From: Apostichopus japonicus
Lineage: Eukaryota > Echinodermata > Holothuroidea > Aspidochirotida > Stichopodidae
DNA length: 64,000 nt
Assembly (NCBI RefSeq): GCF_037975245.1
Contig: NC_092566.1
Span: forward strand, 8,908,001-8,972,000
Reading direction: 5' to 3'
Shown here: piece by piece, positions 46,256 through 56,880 of the stretch
How positions within the stretch are numbered: the stretch's first letter is position 1
Layout of the letters: every line of letters begins with the position of its first letter
Notes under the pieces: model-generated
Seen by the model: the letters and a program-made list of their open reading frames with translations, nothing else
Told to the model about the DNA's origin: nothing
Database searches by the model: none
Made by a program: the position numbers and the translations under genes

Positions 46256-46430
46256 TACAATCATACGGAAATCGAAAGGTCATCAAAATGTCATTAACGT
46301 TCATGGGTTTTTTGGGGTTTTTTTTTTAATTGTGCAATCTAAAGTATTGGGTACATATATTGCAGTTATAATCTTTGTAGGGTGCTAAAACGGATGCAGC
46401 TGACGAAAAGTAAAACGGAAAGCTGTATGA

Positions 46431-46845
46431 CCACCCGATACTCACAGCTAGTACAGTACCGTAACTACTGTTCATGTTCCACAACCGTGCATCAGTAACT
46501 ACTGCGCTGTGTTCGCAACACAGTAACATGTGTTACAGTTGGCACAGTAATTACTGGAAAGCTGTTACACGTTGAATTACGAGTCCGACAGGTCAAAATT
46601 TGCAGTATTAATAAAAAAGAATAATAATTTTTTATTTTATTTATTTATTTATTTTTTAATTTTTAAAGTTTAAATTTTACAAATTAAATTTTTAAATTTT
46701 TAATTTGCAGAAAGAAAAACTTGCAGTAATTACCGTGCCACCTGTAACAATGTTACCGTGTTACGAATACAGCGCAGTAGTTACTGATGCACGGTTGTGG
46801 AACATGAACAATAGTTACTGTACTATAGCTATGAGTATTGGCTGG
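46431..46845. mobile_element. Inverted-repeat element private to unit B
   Basis: Absent from the matching position in unit A (about 42289). The arms, about 125 bp, start CCACCCGATACTCACAGCTA and end with the complement of CCAGCCAATACTCATAGCTA. The core is A/T-only over about 80 bp (46610-46700). The flanks TATGA and TATTA may be a diverged 5-bp TSD. Related shorter blocks lie at 37111-37232 and 43705-43828. Confidence 0.8.
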
Positions 46846-46920
46846 TATTACAGAACATATATTGGAAATCAGACTATTCCCGCCGGCGCCGAATGTATAT
46901 ATAGAGCTAAATAATTTTGG

Positions 46921-47112
46921 TTGTCGGAAATCATCACTATATGTATAGACGCCATATGTGATTCATTTAGAAGACGTATACTAAAAACAAAACATGGAGG
47001 ACCAAAATTTGCTTTTCTCCTACCAGAATTAAAATGTTTATTTGTAGAAGCGAAGAAAAGTTTCAAAGTACCATGGGAGTTTGACTGCATACTTAATAAT
47101 GCACACCCCTAA
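46921..47112 (+). other. Reading frame shared by both duplication units
   Basis: The frame reads SEIITICIDAICDSFRRR, then GGPKFAFLLPELKCLF; its counterpart in unit A is 42357-42635. The reverse strand is open as well. Two of the three differences I see change residues, and there are no splice sites, so this is noted only. Confidence 0.2.
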
Positions 47113-47540
47113 ACCTATTTATCACTGTTACTTAGCAAATTGCTCCCAAAGAGTCAAACACAAAATAAGGAGAATAAGGGAGAAGTTTCCAGATGAAGCA
47201 TGCACCATCGAGAAAAGGATACCCAAGCTATACCATCTTATTGTAGCAGGCCGGAGTGCCAAACTCAATGGTTGTAGGCTGGAAAGATCAGCTGTGTAGA
47301 TGATGCAAAAGGCAATATTTTTTACGATGAAATGAGACAAACTGGAGAGTAAACATGGCTCCCGGTGATGCATTACTATCTTGGTAATATCTCCATGGTA
47401 ACTATAATGATTTAAATAAGGAACTTAACAGACTGATCAAGTTAAACCATACAATAAAGATGCTGTTTAAACAACTTGCTGTTTAATTGTTGTTGTTTTT
47501 TTTTCAACCATAAAATAGTGACAGGTTAGATGACCATACT

Positions 47541-47834
47541 CAGGCGCGTAGCCAGGAATTTGCCAAGGGAGGGGCGAAACTGTAGATTCGGCATTGCAAA
47601 CTATCTAAGCGTAGTGCCACCATGTGTTGGTGCGAAGCGAACCCCAAAATGTTGGCTGAAAATGCCTCACAGATCGCTGGAAATGGCACTTCCCAGGCCT
47701 TGTTAGTTGCATCTTAGCATTTTCTCTTTTGAAAATACTAGCGATATCATAAAAACATTGAAATTTTTTTTTAAAATATGCTCAAGGGTGGGGGGGGGCG
47801 GCTGCCCACTTGGCCCCCCTTGGTTACGCGCCTG
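47541..47834 (-). mobile_element. hAT-type MITE, CAGGCGCGTAGCC family, copy 3
   Basis: Perfect TSD ACCATACT (47533-47540 and 47835-47842). It is the unit B counterpart of 42979-43270. Confidence 0.85.
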
Positions 47835-48131
47835 ACCATACTAGATTCAAACGTGTATAAGAAAAAAAGGTTAGAGGCTATCAGAGTATTTGGCCGTTTT
47901 TTTACTAGTATTTGATGGAAACAAATCGGGAGAAGAGAGGTGGAGAATGTTGGCTTTGCTTTGATAACCAGAAAGCCAACAGGTTAGGCTATAATTCTAA
48001 TATCACACTCACAGTCAGCCTAAAATGTGTTTCTTAATAGTTTCTGCACAAATTTAGGTTTATTTTAAAAGTATAGAAGGTACCATTACTCCGAGCAAGA
48101 CTCTTTTAACTACTGTACAATGCTAACTGAC

Positions 48132-48485
48132 CAGGGGGTAGGAGCCGGGGCACTGGTGGCACTCCCCACCCCCCCCCCCATATTTCTTTCCAATATAGCA
48201 AATATGCCCTACTGGCAAATAAACTGTGCCCCTTTGATGAAGAACTGTCTTTTGTTAATTTTAATATTTTAATTATTTATTTTTAGTCTGTACATGTTAT
48301 TTCTAAAATGGCATCCATATCGCCGTTTGTAGCACAGTTAACAATAAACAATCCCATAGTATTGATAGGCATACTGCGGTGTGTATCGGTTTATAGCATA
48401 ACGAGTGGTGGTTGTGGAATGAGAGAGTGCCCCTCTGATGTTGTGCCCCCCCCCACCCACTTTTTGGAAGCTTCCTACCCCCCTG
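48132..48485. mobile_element. hAT-like MITE, CAGGGGGTAGGA family
   Basis: Ends CAGGGGGTAGGAGCC and GCTTCCTACCCCCCTG. The flanking 8-mers TAACTGAC and TATTTGAC agree at six of eight positions, fitting a decayed TSD. It sits exactly at the distal edge of unit B, so it either landed at or helped to define that edge. Confidence 0.6.
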
Positions 48486-48493
48486 TATTTGAC

Positions 48494-48866
48494 AGTTGAT
48501 TCGTGAACGAATAAACTACAAACTACTTCTGATTGTGTTCAAATGTATGCACAATGTAGGACCAAGCTACCCCACCAACTTGTTTCAGCTCCGACCATCA
48601 TCCACACGCTCACTTCGCTCTAATTCATCACTGATGTTACTCATCCCTAGAGTAAAAACACAGACTGACGGCTTGAGAACGTTCGCATCCAGTGCACCGT
48701 GCCTGTTGAACTCACTTCCAGAACATGTAAATATGTGCAATACTGTGAACGGTTTCAAATCAGCTCACAAAACGTATCTTTTCACCAAAGCATATATGTT
48801 ATAATTGTTATTATTATGTTAAGCGCTACGAGAATTATTTCATAGTTTATTTGGCGCTATATAAAA
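48494..48866 (+). pseudogene. 3' end of an L2-like LINE
   Basis: The frame from about 48494 to 48804 reads LIRERINYKLLLIVFKCMH, then PSYPTNLFQLRPSSTRSLRS, FASSAPCLLNSLPEHV and FKSAHKTYLFTKAY, the typical extreme C-terminus of L2/CR1-type ORF2. It is followed by a 3' UTR end with TTAAGCGCTACGAGAATT and GGCGCTATATAAA, which is also typical. Everything upstream, including the reverse transcriptase core, is missing. It is not related in frame content to the LINE at 38297-40867. Confidence 0.8.
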
Positions 48867-51485
48867 AATTCCGTTAATCATTTGTGTCATTTTCGCGTCC
48901 AATGAATAGCACGCCATAAACCGGAGCTTTAGATTTATGGCTCTGGCGACAGTCGGTACCGTCTTTATGGACCTCTCGAGTGAGTCGCAACTAACTCCCC
49001 TGGATGTCTGCTTTGTCTTCATAAATTTGAGAGCCAAGCGACATTTATCATCAGCGACATGTTGAGTGGTTTTCGATACTTGTCAATTATACTTGCTGGT
49101 ACATGAAATATCATTTTGTTCAGTGTTTGACATCGGTAAACTTTACTGTGCTCCCATTACCCTCTTATACACAACAAGAGATGAAAGAATTTCACACTCC
49201 AGAAGAAAGCCTACAAAGAAGGAAAACAAGTGTGGGGGTGGGGGGGGGGAGGGAGGAAAATAAGATTACGATAAAATTTAATGATTTTCGGAATGGCGAG
49301 CATTTTCTTTCTTGTTGGCTACAATTTCAATTTGAGCCGACTTGACGCCTGGTATTGTAAGAACGTTTGGGGTTTTGAGGTTCTTTTTTTCGTTTCCAGT
49401 GTTCGAATTTGTTTTTGCTTGTTTGTTTTCTACTGTTGCTGTTGGTTTTGACGGAATGTTGTTTATTTTAGTTGTACGGGTCCTAGATAGATGTATAACA
49501 TAGACATATGACATGCCGATTGTATGTACTATACATATATATGTTCTACACATAAGCACATGGCTGTCGAAATGGAAATATACCATGTTCAGAAAGTTAG
49601 AAGTATGTGAAGAGGAAACAATTTCAGATAAACAAGTTGTTCAAGTGTGATTGATTAAATGATTGGTTTGATTGATGTATTTATTTATCCCGACTACCAG
49701 TATGTCTCGAATATTATCGTTTGTTTATCCCATAAATTATTAAAGCTGCAGTTATCTGTATTCTGCTGACATTCAAACTTGAATAACGACAGAACATTGT
49801 CTACATACCCACTAGTACAACGAACGGCTGATCTATATCAATGAACTGTGACTAAAAGGTTGGATTATCGACAGTTGACTAAGTTATGAACAGCCTCTGC
49901 TAACACAGGTATAAGGTCAGTGTAACTACATAACGCGTTTATGTTTACAACACTGCTGATATTATACAGATGATGGTTTATAGTTAAAATTGTCCATCGT
50001 GTGCCATCGGTTTGCCGAATTATGTACCGTATATGTGGCGTCAATGTGGCGTCGCTGCCCTAGCAAGGGCGCAACTACGTATACTTCTGGTAGGGTCTCA
50101 GCCCCAGAATAAAATGGGAGCGGAAGGGAGGGGGGTCACTGCAGCAGTAACAGTTCTTCAACATTGTGTCAAAATTTGTAACATGTTACATCATTTACCA
50201 TTTTTTACGAAATTTCTCAACGGGGAGGGGCCACCTCTCCCCCCTTAGACCCCTCCCATGGACAACGTGATATTTTAGTACCCCTCCCCATCCAGTACAT
50301 GATGGCCGTGCCCTGTACCTTGTGTTCATGTGTATAGCTGATCGGTACCATTCAAGTAAGTTAAATGATTTTCATTAATGGTTTCCCGATCGCCGAATGA
50401 TGTATGACGTCAGTTACAAAGGTCATCGTTCATATCGCTCGATAAAATCAAAATAATCCCAATGCAGACCACAGCGTATAAGTTGAGGTTGTGACGTCAC
50501 TTTTACGTTTAAGTTAACGTGGGGTCCTTTACAGAATATTTTCAAGAGAACATTCCAATTTCACTTTGTCGACTTAAAACGAAAAAGAATCACACACACA
50601 CACAAAACGAAGAGGATTAGATGGCGTGTCAGGGATGAGAGGGAGAAAGATGGGAGGGAGAAGCGAGGGGACCAGGGGACAGGGCTGGGAAGGAAAGGGG
50701 ACAAGGGAGGGAAGGAACTTGGGAAAAGTGAGGGAAGGGAGGAGAAAAGGGTGAAAACTGTTACCAATTGGCCAGACCTGTTCCACGACTCCGTCTCTTT
50801 CTTATTTGATTTGTCAAGTTCGATTATGTAACAGAAATGTATGATTAAAAAAAAATGATGACAAGATTGACAAGATCCAACCTCGGCGCTGACGTGACGT
50901 TTTTGCCGGCGCTATAATATATATCTTCTTCGTATACATATACAGACCACAAACTACACGAAACGACCATACAAATTGTAAATCATACCAGCTCCGTTTT
51001 GTCATAAAGTCACAAAGTATCTATTTATATACAGCACTGGCAAACATTGTTATGAATTATTTACCGTTGTCGTTTGAGATATAGATGGTTGCTTACACGA
51101 AATGTCACGTTACAAGAGTATCATAATACGGTGTGTTTATTATGTTTACCTGATGTCACCGTTAAGTCGCACAAAAATGTTATCAGGAAGTTAATAAATA
51201 TGACAAGATAACGTCTTTATAAAAATGTATAAGACGACAGTTTCGACGCGAAGGGAATCGTGCGCGCAAGTCTATAGTGGTAACGTTTTAACGAGATTTT
51301 AGCGGTCAAATATAGAAATTGATTTAAAAAAAAAAAGGTTGTAAACGATGATTGAAATAAATTAATGTAGACAACCGACGCTGAACCTTCCTTTAATGAC
51401 TGCCGACTTGTTCATTCAGATTTTAAAAGACAAATCTTTGTCAAGTTGCTTATTATTGGTGATCGGTGATCGTAGTGGACTGTCA
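48867..51485. other. No gene supported
   Basis: Purine- or pyrimidine-rich tracts occur at 49230-49265 and 50630-50755, and a short CA run near 50590. The stretch 50070-50280 has the G-rich look of hAT-type MITE interiors, but its ends were not paired. The short frames lack splice context. Confidence 0.4.
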
Positions 51486-51503
51486 GACGTATATATATAC
51501 TGC
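51486..51503 (+). promoter_or_regulatory. TATA-like box upstream of the 129-residue gene
   Basis: GTATATATATACTGCAG lies about 160 bases upstream of the ATG at 51660. It is a plausible TATA box by sequence and position only; TA-rich runs are common in this window. Confidence 0.25.
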
Positions 51504-51659
51504 AGTGTGAGTGCCGTGTTTCAATAACAAATACCCTCTGGTTAAGTCATGTACGTATTGTATTCAGACCAAAGGATTACATTCTCGATATTAATTCGTC
51601 CACCAAATGGTCTCCTCGAGGAAAATATGCACACACACACACACACCCCATCCGCCTGC

Positions 51660-52134
51660 ATGACTACAAAGGTTACGATTATCATCGAAACTAAAAAACC
51701 CGGAGAACGTCACATGTTCAGATCCTTGTGGCACGATGACGTCACAGATTTACAAGATGACAGCTACCAGACAGGACTGTTCAACAACTGTAGGATCTTC
51801 GAAACGGAGCAAGATTTATTCTTAGCTGTTTGGGGGGAATTGTTCTTCCACAAAGTCCTCTCTGCTCTGTCACATAAAGTAAAGATGATGGTAAGGTTTG
51901 TATCGCCTTAAATTAACCTTCACAGAGCAAAGTGTATGAAACGTCTTTGGAATGATAAAGAGGTTTTGTTTACAAGTGACAGACAACTTTTTGGCCGCCG
52001 TTGCTGAAAACCTACATGGTTTTGGAACGAAGTGCAAATTACTACAGACCAAAATTGTTTGGTAATTTAGTGTGAATGGCCATAGGGTATTTATATGGTG
52101 TATGCTATTATTATTGTTGTTATTATTATTATTA

Positions 52135-52187
<53 letters not shown>

Positions 52188-53187
52188 AATTTGAATATTT
52201 CTTTGTTTCTAATTTATTTCTCTGCATGCATGAAACCTTCTTTTATGTCTTCTTCATCTTTGTCATCTTTTGTAATATTTGTTAATGCAACCGCAAACAA
52301 TAAACTGACGGAGATGAAAAGAATAATAAATAATTAAATAACGACGAATCGATCAACTTAAAGCATCTGGCAACAGTAGAATGAATTCTGACGTCATCAG
52401 GGCCAAGATCTGCAGATGAAAATGTTTTTGTTTTTGCCCTATGTAATGTAATATTATAATATTACATCCTTTATCCAGAAAGTAACATAATATTTCTACA
52501 AAATAGTTGACATCAAAATGCAATTAAAACCCAATATGTATTAGGTTTCAAGTGGATAAATTAACGAGCCTAAACTGCAAAGCTTTAGAAGAACTGTGCC
52601 CAGATATAATTACGGTAACCTACCGTGATATAAAACACAAGCAAGAATAGAAAAGTCTATAGCTAGTCAGTATATCATGTGGATATTCAATCAACCATCA
52701 ATCTCGACTTAGGGACAAGACAATATATTGAGATGAAGTTTTGCATATTAACAATGTGGAATTATTATTTGTCTTCAATAAAAGTTTGGCATTGTCTGCC
52801 CATATTTTAATATTATTCAAAGCTCGACGTAACGTGACGAATTCTAGTTCAACGTATATCATGAGCTTTGACAAAATTAAAGTCACTGTGTTAAAAGGTA
52901 ACATTTACAGTGTTTCCTGTACCGCATATATATGTCCTGCACTTGGGAGTGACACGATATAATACTATAGTTTTCAGCTATATATATAAGCGAAAACTTG
53001 AAGACTTATTTCAACTTCTTTCATATAGACCAATAAACCATTCGAGCTGCAACGTTCAGGAAGATTTGCCTGCGTAACAGTCACGAAGATTGGAGGGTCA
53101 AGTTGGACAAATACGTGTGAGCAACGCAAAGTGGAAATAACAGCGCCATGCATGAAGAAGGAAATCCAAGATTATTCCAATAATTGA
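51660..53187 (+). CDS. Two-exon gene, 129-residue protein, unrecognised
   Basis: Exon 1 is 51660-51890 (77 codons, ending ATGATG|GTAAGG) and exon 2 is 53029-53187 (after TTTCATATAG, 52 codons, TGA at 53185). Both borders are phase 0, so the frame runs cleanly across a 1.1 kb intron. The product begins MTTKVTIIIETKKPGERHMF, includes NNCRIFETEQDLFLAVWGEL, and after the junction FELQRSGRFACVTVTK and a C-terminal APCMKKEIQDYSNN. There are four cysteines and no signal peptide or membrane segment, so it is probably cytosolic or nuclear. An in-frame upstream ATG at 51549 would add a histidine-threonine run from a CA repeat, so the start at 51660 is preferred. The intron holds a TTA microsatellite. 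Confidence 0.5.
52106..52187 (+). repeat. TTA trinucleotide microsatellite
   Basis: TTA units, nearly uninterrupted from 52141, within the intron of the 51660-53187 gene. Polytyrosine and polyisoleucine frames here are artefacts of the repeat. Confidence 0.95.
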
Positions 53188-54626
53188 AGCCAGTTGTCAA
53201 CCTGCTCATGCGCGCCAAATACCACATGACCGGGATAACACGTGTGACTCTCTACTGCTATAGACTGTTTTTGTTTGCAGAAGTCTTCGAATAGAAGGCG
53301 TGTCATTTGGGGACATGAATTTGTACTGCCCAATATACGAAAGTTCAATTCCGCTTCTTTAATTTAACAACGGTAGGCCAACATAGGATTTTTACATTTA
53401 CTCAAAAAGCATAACTGTTCGGTCCTTTTTTTTAAACTAACTTTGCAGATGAAATAATCTTTAGCAGAACTTGGCAGCTGTTTTATGATCGCTCTTCTGA
53501 GGTAAGTTTATATCTTGGGTTGACATGGGTTTTTTTTCGTATCTGTTGTCAAAATAAAAATATTTTTTCCGTTCCATGATAGTATTAACATAAATAGGCT
53601 ATCATTTATCCCTAAAACTCACTAGTCGTTTATGCATAAACTTAATTAGTAATATGTTGTGAAACAAATACCAAGGGTGTCTTTCTTCTTACCCAAACAA
53701 ACTGTTCCCGGCGGATTACGAGTAATCACACTTTGAGCTTACGATAACTCCCCCCCCCCCCACCCCACCCACCCCCACCCCACCCAAAAAACACCAACCA
53801 TCACTGGAGTCGGGAAAATGGTTATGCTATGGATATCGGGCGTGCAGTGCATGAGTAAACAAAACGGGCCCATGGATTCTTTAGGCCCATTGCTTTTTCG
53901 TTGCCGTGGGGGGTCCCCAACAGAAAATTATTAAGGTAAAGAGTCTAGTAGGCCTGAGAGTAGCACACCTGCGCCGGTATTCGGCGGTCTAGATAGAAAC
54001 ATTTCCATGAGGAAACTTGGGTCACCCATGCCCAAACCATGGTTTAGCTTGGATGAACGAATTTCTAATAAATGGTAGACTCTCATTTGGCGACCCATTC
54101 CATTGTTTGCACCGGGGGTCCTAATGTCCCTTGTTGGATGTTAATATTTGTCCCAAAAGGAAAACGTGACGGAAATTTTTAAGTTTTAAAAAGATTTGTT
54201 TTGGCACTCTTGGAACAAAATGCAATACAAAAACTCAAAGGGGTAACATCAAACTGTTATGAACTACAAATGTTTATATTTTGCTACAAATTATATGTTT
54301 ATATTTTGCCACTAAAAATGATATGTTTATATTGTGCTACAAATTTGTGAAGGTCACAGGGTGTTCATTTTGTTATTGGTGTTCGTATGAAGTTAAAGGA
54401 ACATTCTTTGGTTAAATTATTTGAATTACGATGGATTAACGTTAACTTTTAGCCTTAAAAGGAGCTTTTCCAGAGACTAAGTATATTTTAAAAGTGAGTA
54501 TCTTAAATAACAAAACAGCTATAGAAACAATACATCTTTTAAAATTAAATAGGTTGAGACAAGTTGAGACTGGCAGGACACTAGTAGTTGTTGCTCAGAG
54601 TGTCACGCGTTAAGCGATCATCAGAC

Positions 54627-54630
<4 letters not shown>
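53188..54630. other. No gene seen between two plus-strand genes
   Basis: Contains C/A-rich runs near 53748-53795, and at 54430-54540 the repeat block shared with 33690-33840. AATAAA near 53550 could serve the upstream gene but is far from its stop. Confidence 0.4.

Positions 54631-54662
<32 letters not shown>
54631..54662. repeat. TA dinucleotide microsatellite
   Basis: About 16 TA units ending some 70 bases upstream of the ATG at 54729. It may double as a TATA-like region for the cysteine-rich gene. Confidence 0.9.
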
Positions 54663-54667
<5 letters not shown>

Positions 54668-54728
54668 ATTTCTTTGTTCGCTTTGTCAGTTTAATTAATT
54701 TTACATATCTTTTTATTTTCAGGAAAAG

Positions 54729-55509
54729 ATGGAATTGCTAAAACATTGTGTAATTGGGTTGGTTATCTTCATGATTCTTCCAGGTGAGCCATATTCAACG
54801 ATTGTGTGATAAAATAGGCGAAGAAGAAAATATGAACCCAGTTGTTTATCAGTAACAATAATTCATAATCATGGACGTTAAATATGAATCTTAAGAGAGT
54901 GACTTCGGTCAGCCTGCGGCTTTGATAAGCCAACGATGGCTTCTTCGAGAGTTCCTGCTTGCAGGAGGATCTAAAATACATACATACATACATACACACA
55001 TATACACATACAAACATACACCCATACATACAAGAATCGTCTGCATTCTAATTTTAGATAATAGTGAACTCGCAAAGACATGTTGTACAGACTAGCAAGT
55101 TTAGAGCTAAATTTCACATTGACGACGACGACGATGACGATGACGACGACGATGACGATGACGACGACGATGACGATGACGATGACGATGATCAGGTTGA
55201 TGATCAGGTTGATCATCATGATCATCTAAAGCAGAATTGCCGATATTAAACATTTTTGTTCTTTTAACGCCAGGTACAACTGAAAACATGTGCTCGCAAG
55301 CATTTACTAACGAATTCAACAAATGTTTTAACTACTACTGCTATTGCCAAAAGAAAACAAGTCAAGCGTTGGTGTGCATTCGTGTGTCACTCGACCTATG
55401 TAACGGTAACGATGATCCATACGACTGGAAACATTGTAAGGGAAACGAGAAATGGAAAGTTGTACGGAAAGCTGTAAAGGAAAATATCGGTGATTGCTCA
55501 AGGTATTGA
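54729..55509 (+). CDS. Small secreted eight-cysteine protein, two exons (paralogue 2)
   Basis: Exon 1 is 54729-54783 (ATG to TTCCAG|GTGAGC, 18 codons plus one base) and exon 2 is 55274-55509 (after TTTTAACGCCAG, TGA at 55507). The joined product is 96 residues. MELLKHCVIGLVIFMILPG is a signal peptide. The mature part begins TTENMCSQAF and has eight cysteines spaced C-10-C-4-C-1-C-9-C-7-C-11-C-19-C, with CYC, DWKHCKG and a final DCSRY. Paralogue 1 (31507-32877, minus) shares exon structure, intron phase, the CYC pair, W-x-x-C-[KR]-G and the final DC-x-x-Y/H. An AATAAA signal lies at 55620, about 110 bases past the stop. The intron holds a repeat tail (54914-55035) and a GAC/GAT microsatellite. 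Function unknown; an extracellular disulfide-stabilised peptide is inferred. Confidence 0.8.
54914..55035 (+). repeat. Repeat tail GGCTTCTTCGAGAGTTCCTGC with CATA microsatellite
   Basis: GGCTTTGATAAGCC, then GGCTTCTTCGAGAGTTCCTG, then GCAGGAGGATC, then TACA/CATA units. The same order occurs inverted at 27080-27138 and, without the microsatellite, at 57756-57820. This looks like the 3' end of a SINE or LINE family ending in a short tandem repeat. Confidence 0.65.
55120..55196 (+). repeat. GAC/GAT trinucleotide microsatellite
   Basis: Mixed GAC and GAT units in the intron of the cysteine-rich gene. The polyaspartate frame is an artefact: the acceptor at 55273 lies downstream and the frame does not join exon 1. 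Confidence 0.9.
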
Positions 55510-55619
55510 AAAGGGGGTTAAACTATCGGAGTCAACCATGGGAGCCACAGAAGTATGGAAAATGAATTTGGCCAACATCTGGAGAAGTGAAAAGTTCCTT
55601 CAAGTGTAGTTAAAGTATT

Positions 55620-55625
55620 AATAAA
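55620..55625 (+). terminator. Polyadenylation signal AATAAA
   Basis: Canonical hexamer about 110 bases after the stop codon of the cysteine-rich gene at 54729-55509. Confidence 0.5.
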
Positions 55626-56507
55626 ACCTCATTGCTAACCATAAGTAAGTATATTAAATAAGTAGATGATGTTGTATGAGGAGAAGTACAACAAAGCAGT
55701 GTTAACAAGGAACCATACCGCCTGCTTTGGATTTTCTTTGCAATAATCACAAAATACAAAATTTTCTTATTTTCTTTCATGAATTATGGCAGCATATCAA
55801 TAAAGTGAAAAAGATGATTTAGATTGATAGAAATCACTGATAACATTCGATTCGTTGTGATAATGGAATTTCCTATATACGGACTCCTAATATTGTACTA
55901 TTACACTTTACACCTACCATAGTTTTATCATTATAGTTAATTTAATTTTTCTACATTTGTAGTGTATTGTCACAGGGGTCTGTCGCATCTTGTATGTTGT
56001 TTTTGTTTTATTATACATTAACGTTAAACACTAGACTTCTTATTTGTAATAACTAGATAATGCTTACAATCATTCAATGTGTTCTAATTGGCTCTATTCT
56101 GGAGACTAACAATCACTCGATGTTTACGGAATTCAAATTTACAATTACTTGTCAGTCCAGTGAGTCATCGTCGTGCCCCTGGTTACACTTAAGTGGCCTC
56201 TTAACCATTCGTTCGCCAGATACATTCTATAACTCACTGCAGGAGAGCTGTCTCATTCGCTGTTTATGTCACCATCATTGGCGATTCCCCCACCCCTTCC
56301 CCCACCCCACAAAAATCCGACCCTCTTCACTTATTCAGTTGTAGGTTTTGAATTCCCTATACAGTTCCCCGAAATTCATAAGGTGGTGTAACATTGTCCC
56401 AATAACGTAGTCCACGTCTTAGCACCGGAGCTTCTAACAGTAAAATAATGTCTTTAATATTCTCATCAGGAAAATAAGAGAAACACTGCAAAAGTATAAC
56501 ATCCTAT
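55626..56507. other. No gene seen
   Basis: A 94-codon plus-strand frame at 56060-56344 has no splice sites or recognisable domain. The rest is AT-rich. Confidence 0.4.
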
Positions 56508-56880
56508 CAAGGGCGTAGGAACCGGGGGGGCTGGTGGGCGCCAGCCCCCCAGTGAAAAATATGGGGGGGCGGAAGTATCATTCCGCCCCCCCCCCGCTCC
56601 GCAAGTCAGAAAACCCCTTTTTCATTTCCAAATGAGAAAAAAATCTCATTTGGAGCACCAAATTGCATTTAAGGCCAGGTGAAAATGCAAAATTCTTTAC
56701 AAAATGGAGTGGGAGTTGAAGTTTGCACCAATATTGCACCAAATTGCATCTGAGGCCACCTGGAAATGCAAAAAAATTCCAAAGGGGAGGGGGACACCCC
56801 CTCCCCTTAGACCCCTCCCCCAGGCCGGCCATCAGTCTTCAGCCCCCCCCCCCACTCAAAAGTACCTTCCTACGCCATAG
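56508..56880. mobile_element. hAT-type MITE, GGCGTAGGAA family, copy 2
   Basis: Perfect 8-bp TSD CATCCTAT (56500-56507 and 56881-56888). Ends CAAGGGCGTAGGAACC and TTCCTACGCCATAG. Interior phrases such as ATTTCCAAATGAGAAAAAAA and CAAATTGCATCTGAGGCC match 30514-30879 in inverted orientation. Confidence 0.9.

Larger units (their letters stand above)
43544..48135 (+). repeat. Tandem segmental duplication, unit B
   Basis: Collinear with unit A apart from three differences: it lacks the LINE, has a direct duplication of about 110 bp at 45316-45540, and carries a private inverted-repeat insertion at 46431-46845. It ends at ACTGACCAGG, where a hAT-like MITE (48132-48485) begins. Nucleotide identity outside these events is high by eye, with the differences spread evenly. 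Confidence 0.9.

Noticed and set aside
52076-52337. Polytyrosine and polyisoleucine frames
   Set aside because: They come from a TTA microsatellite inside an intron.
55064-55322. Polyaspartate frame and the opposing arginine/histidine-rich frame
   Set aside because: They come from a GAC/GAT microsatellite within the intron of the cysteine-rich gene.
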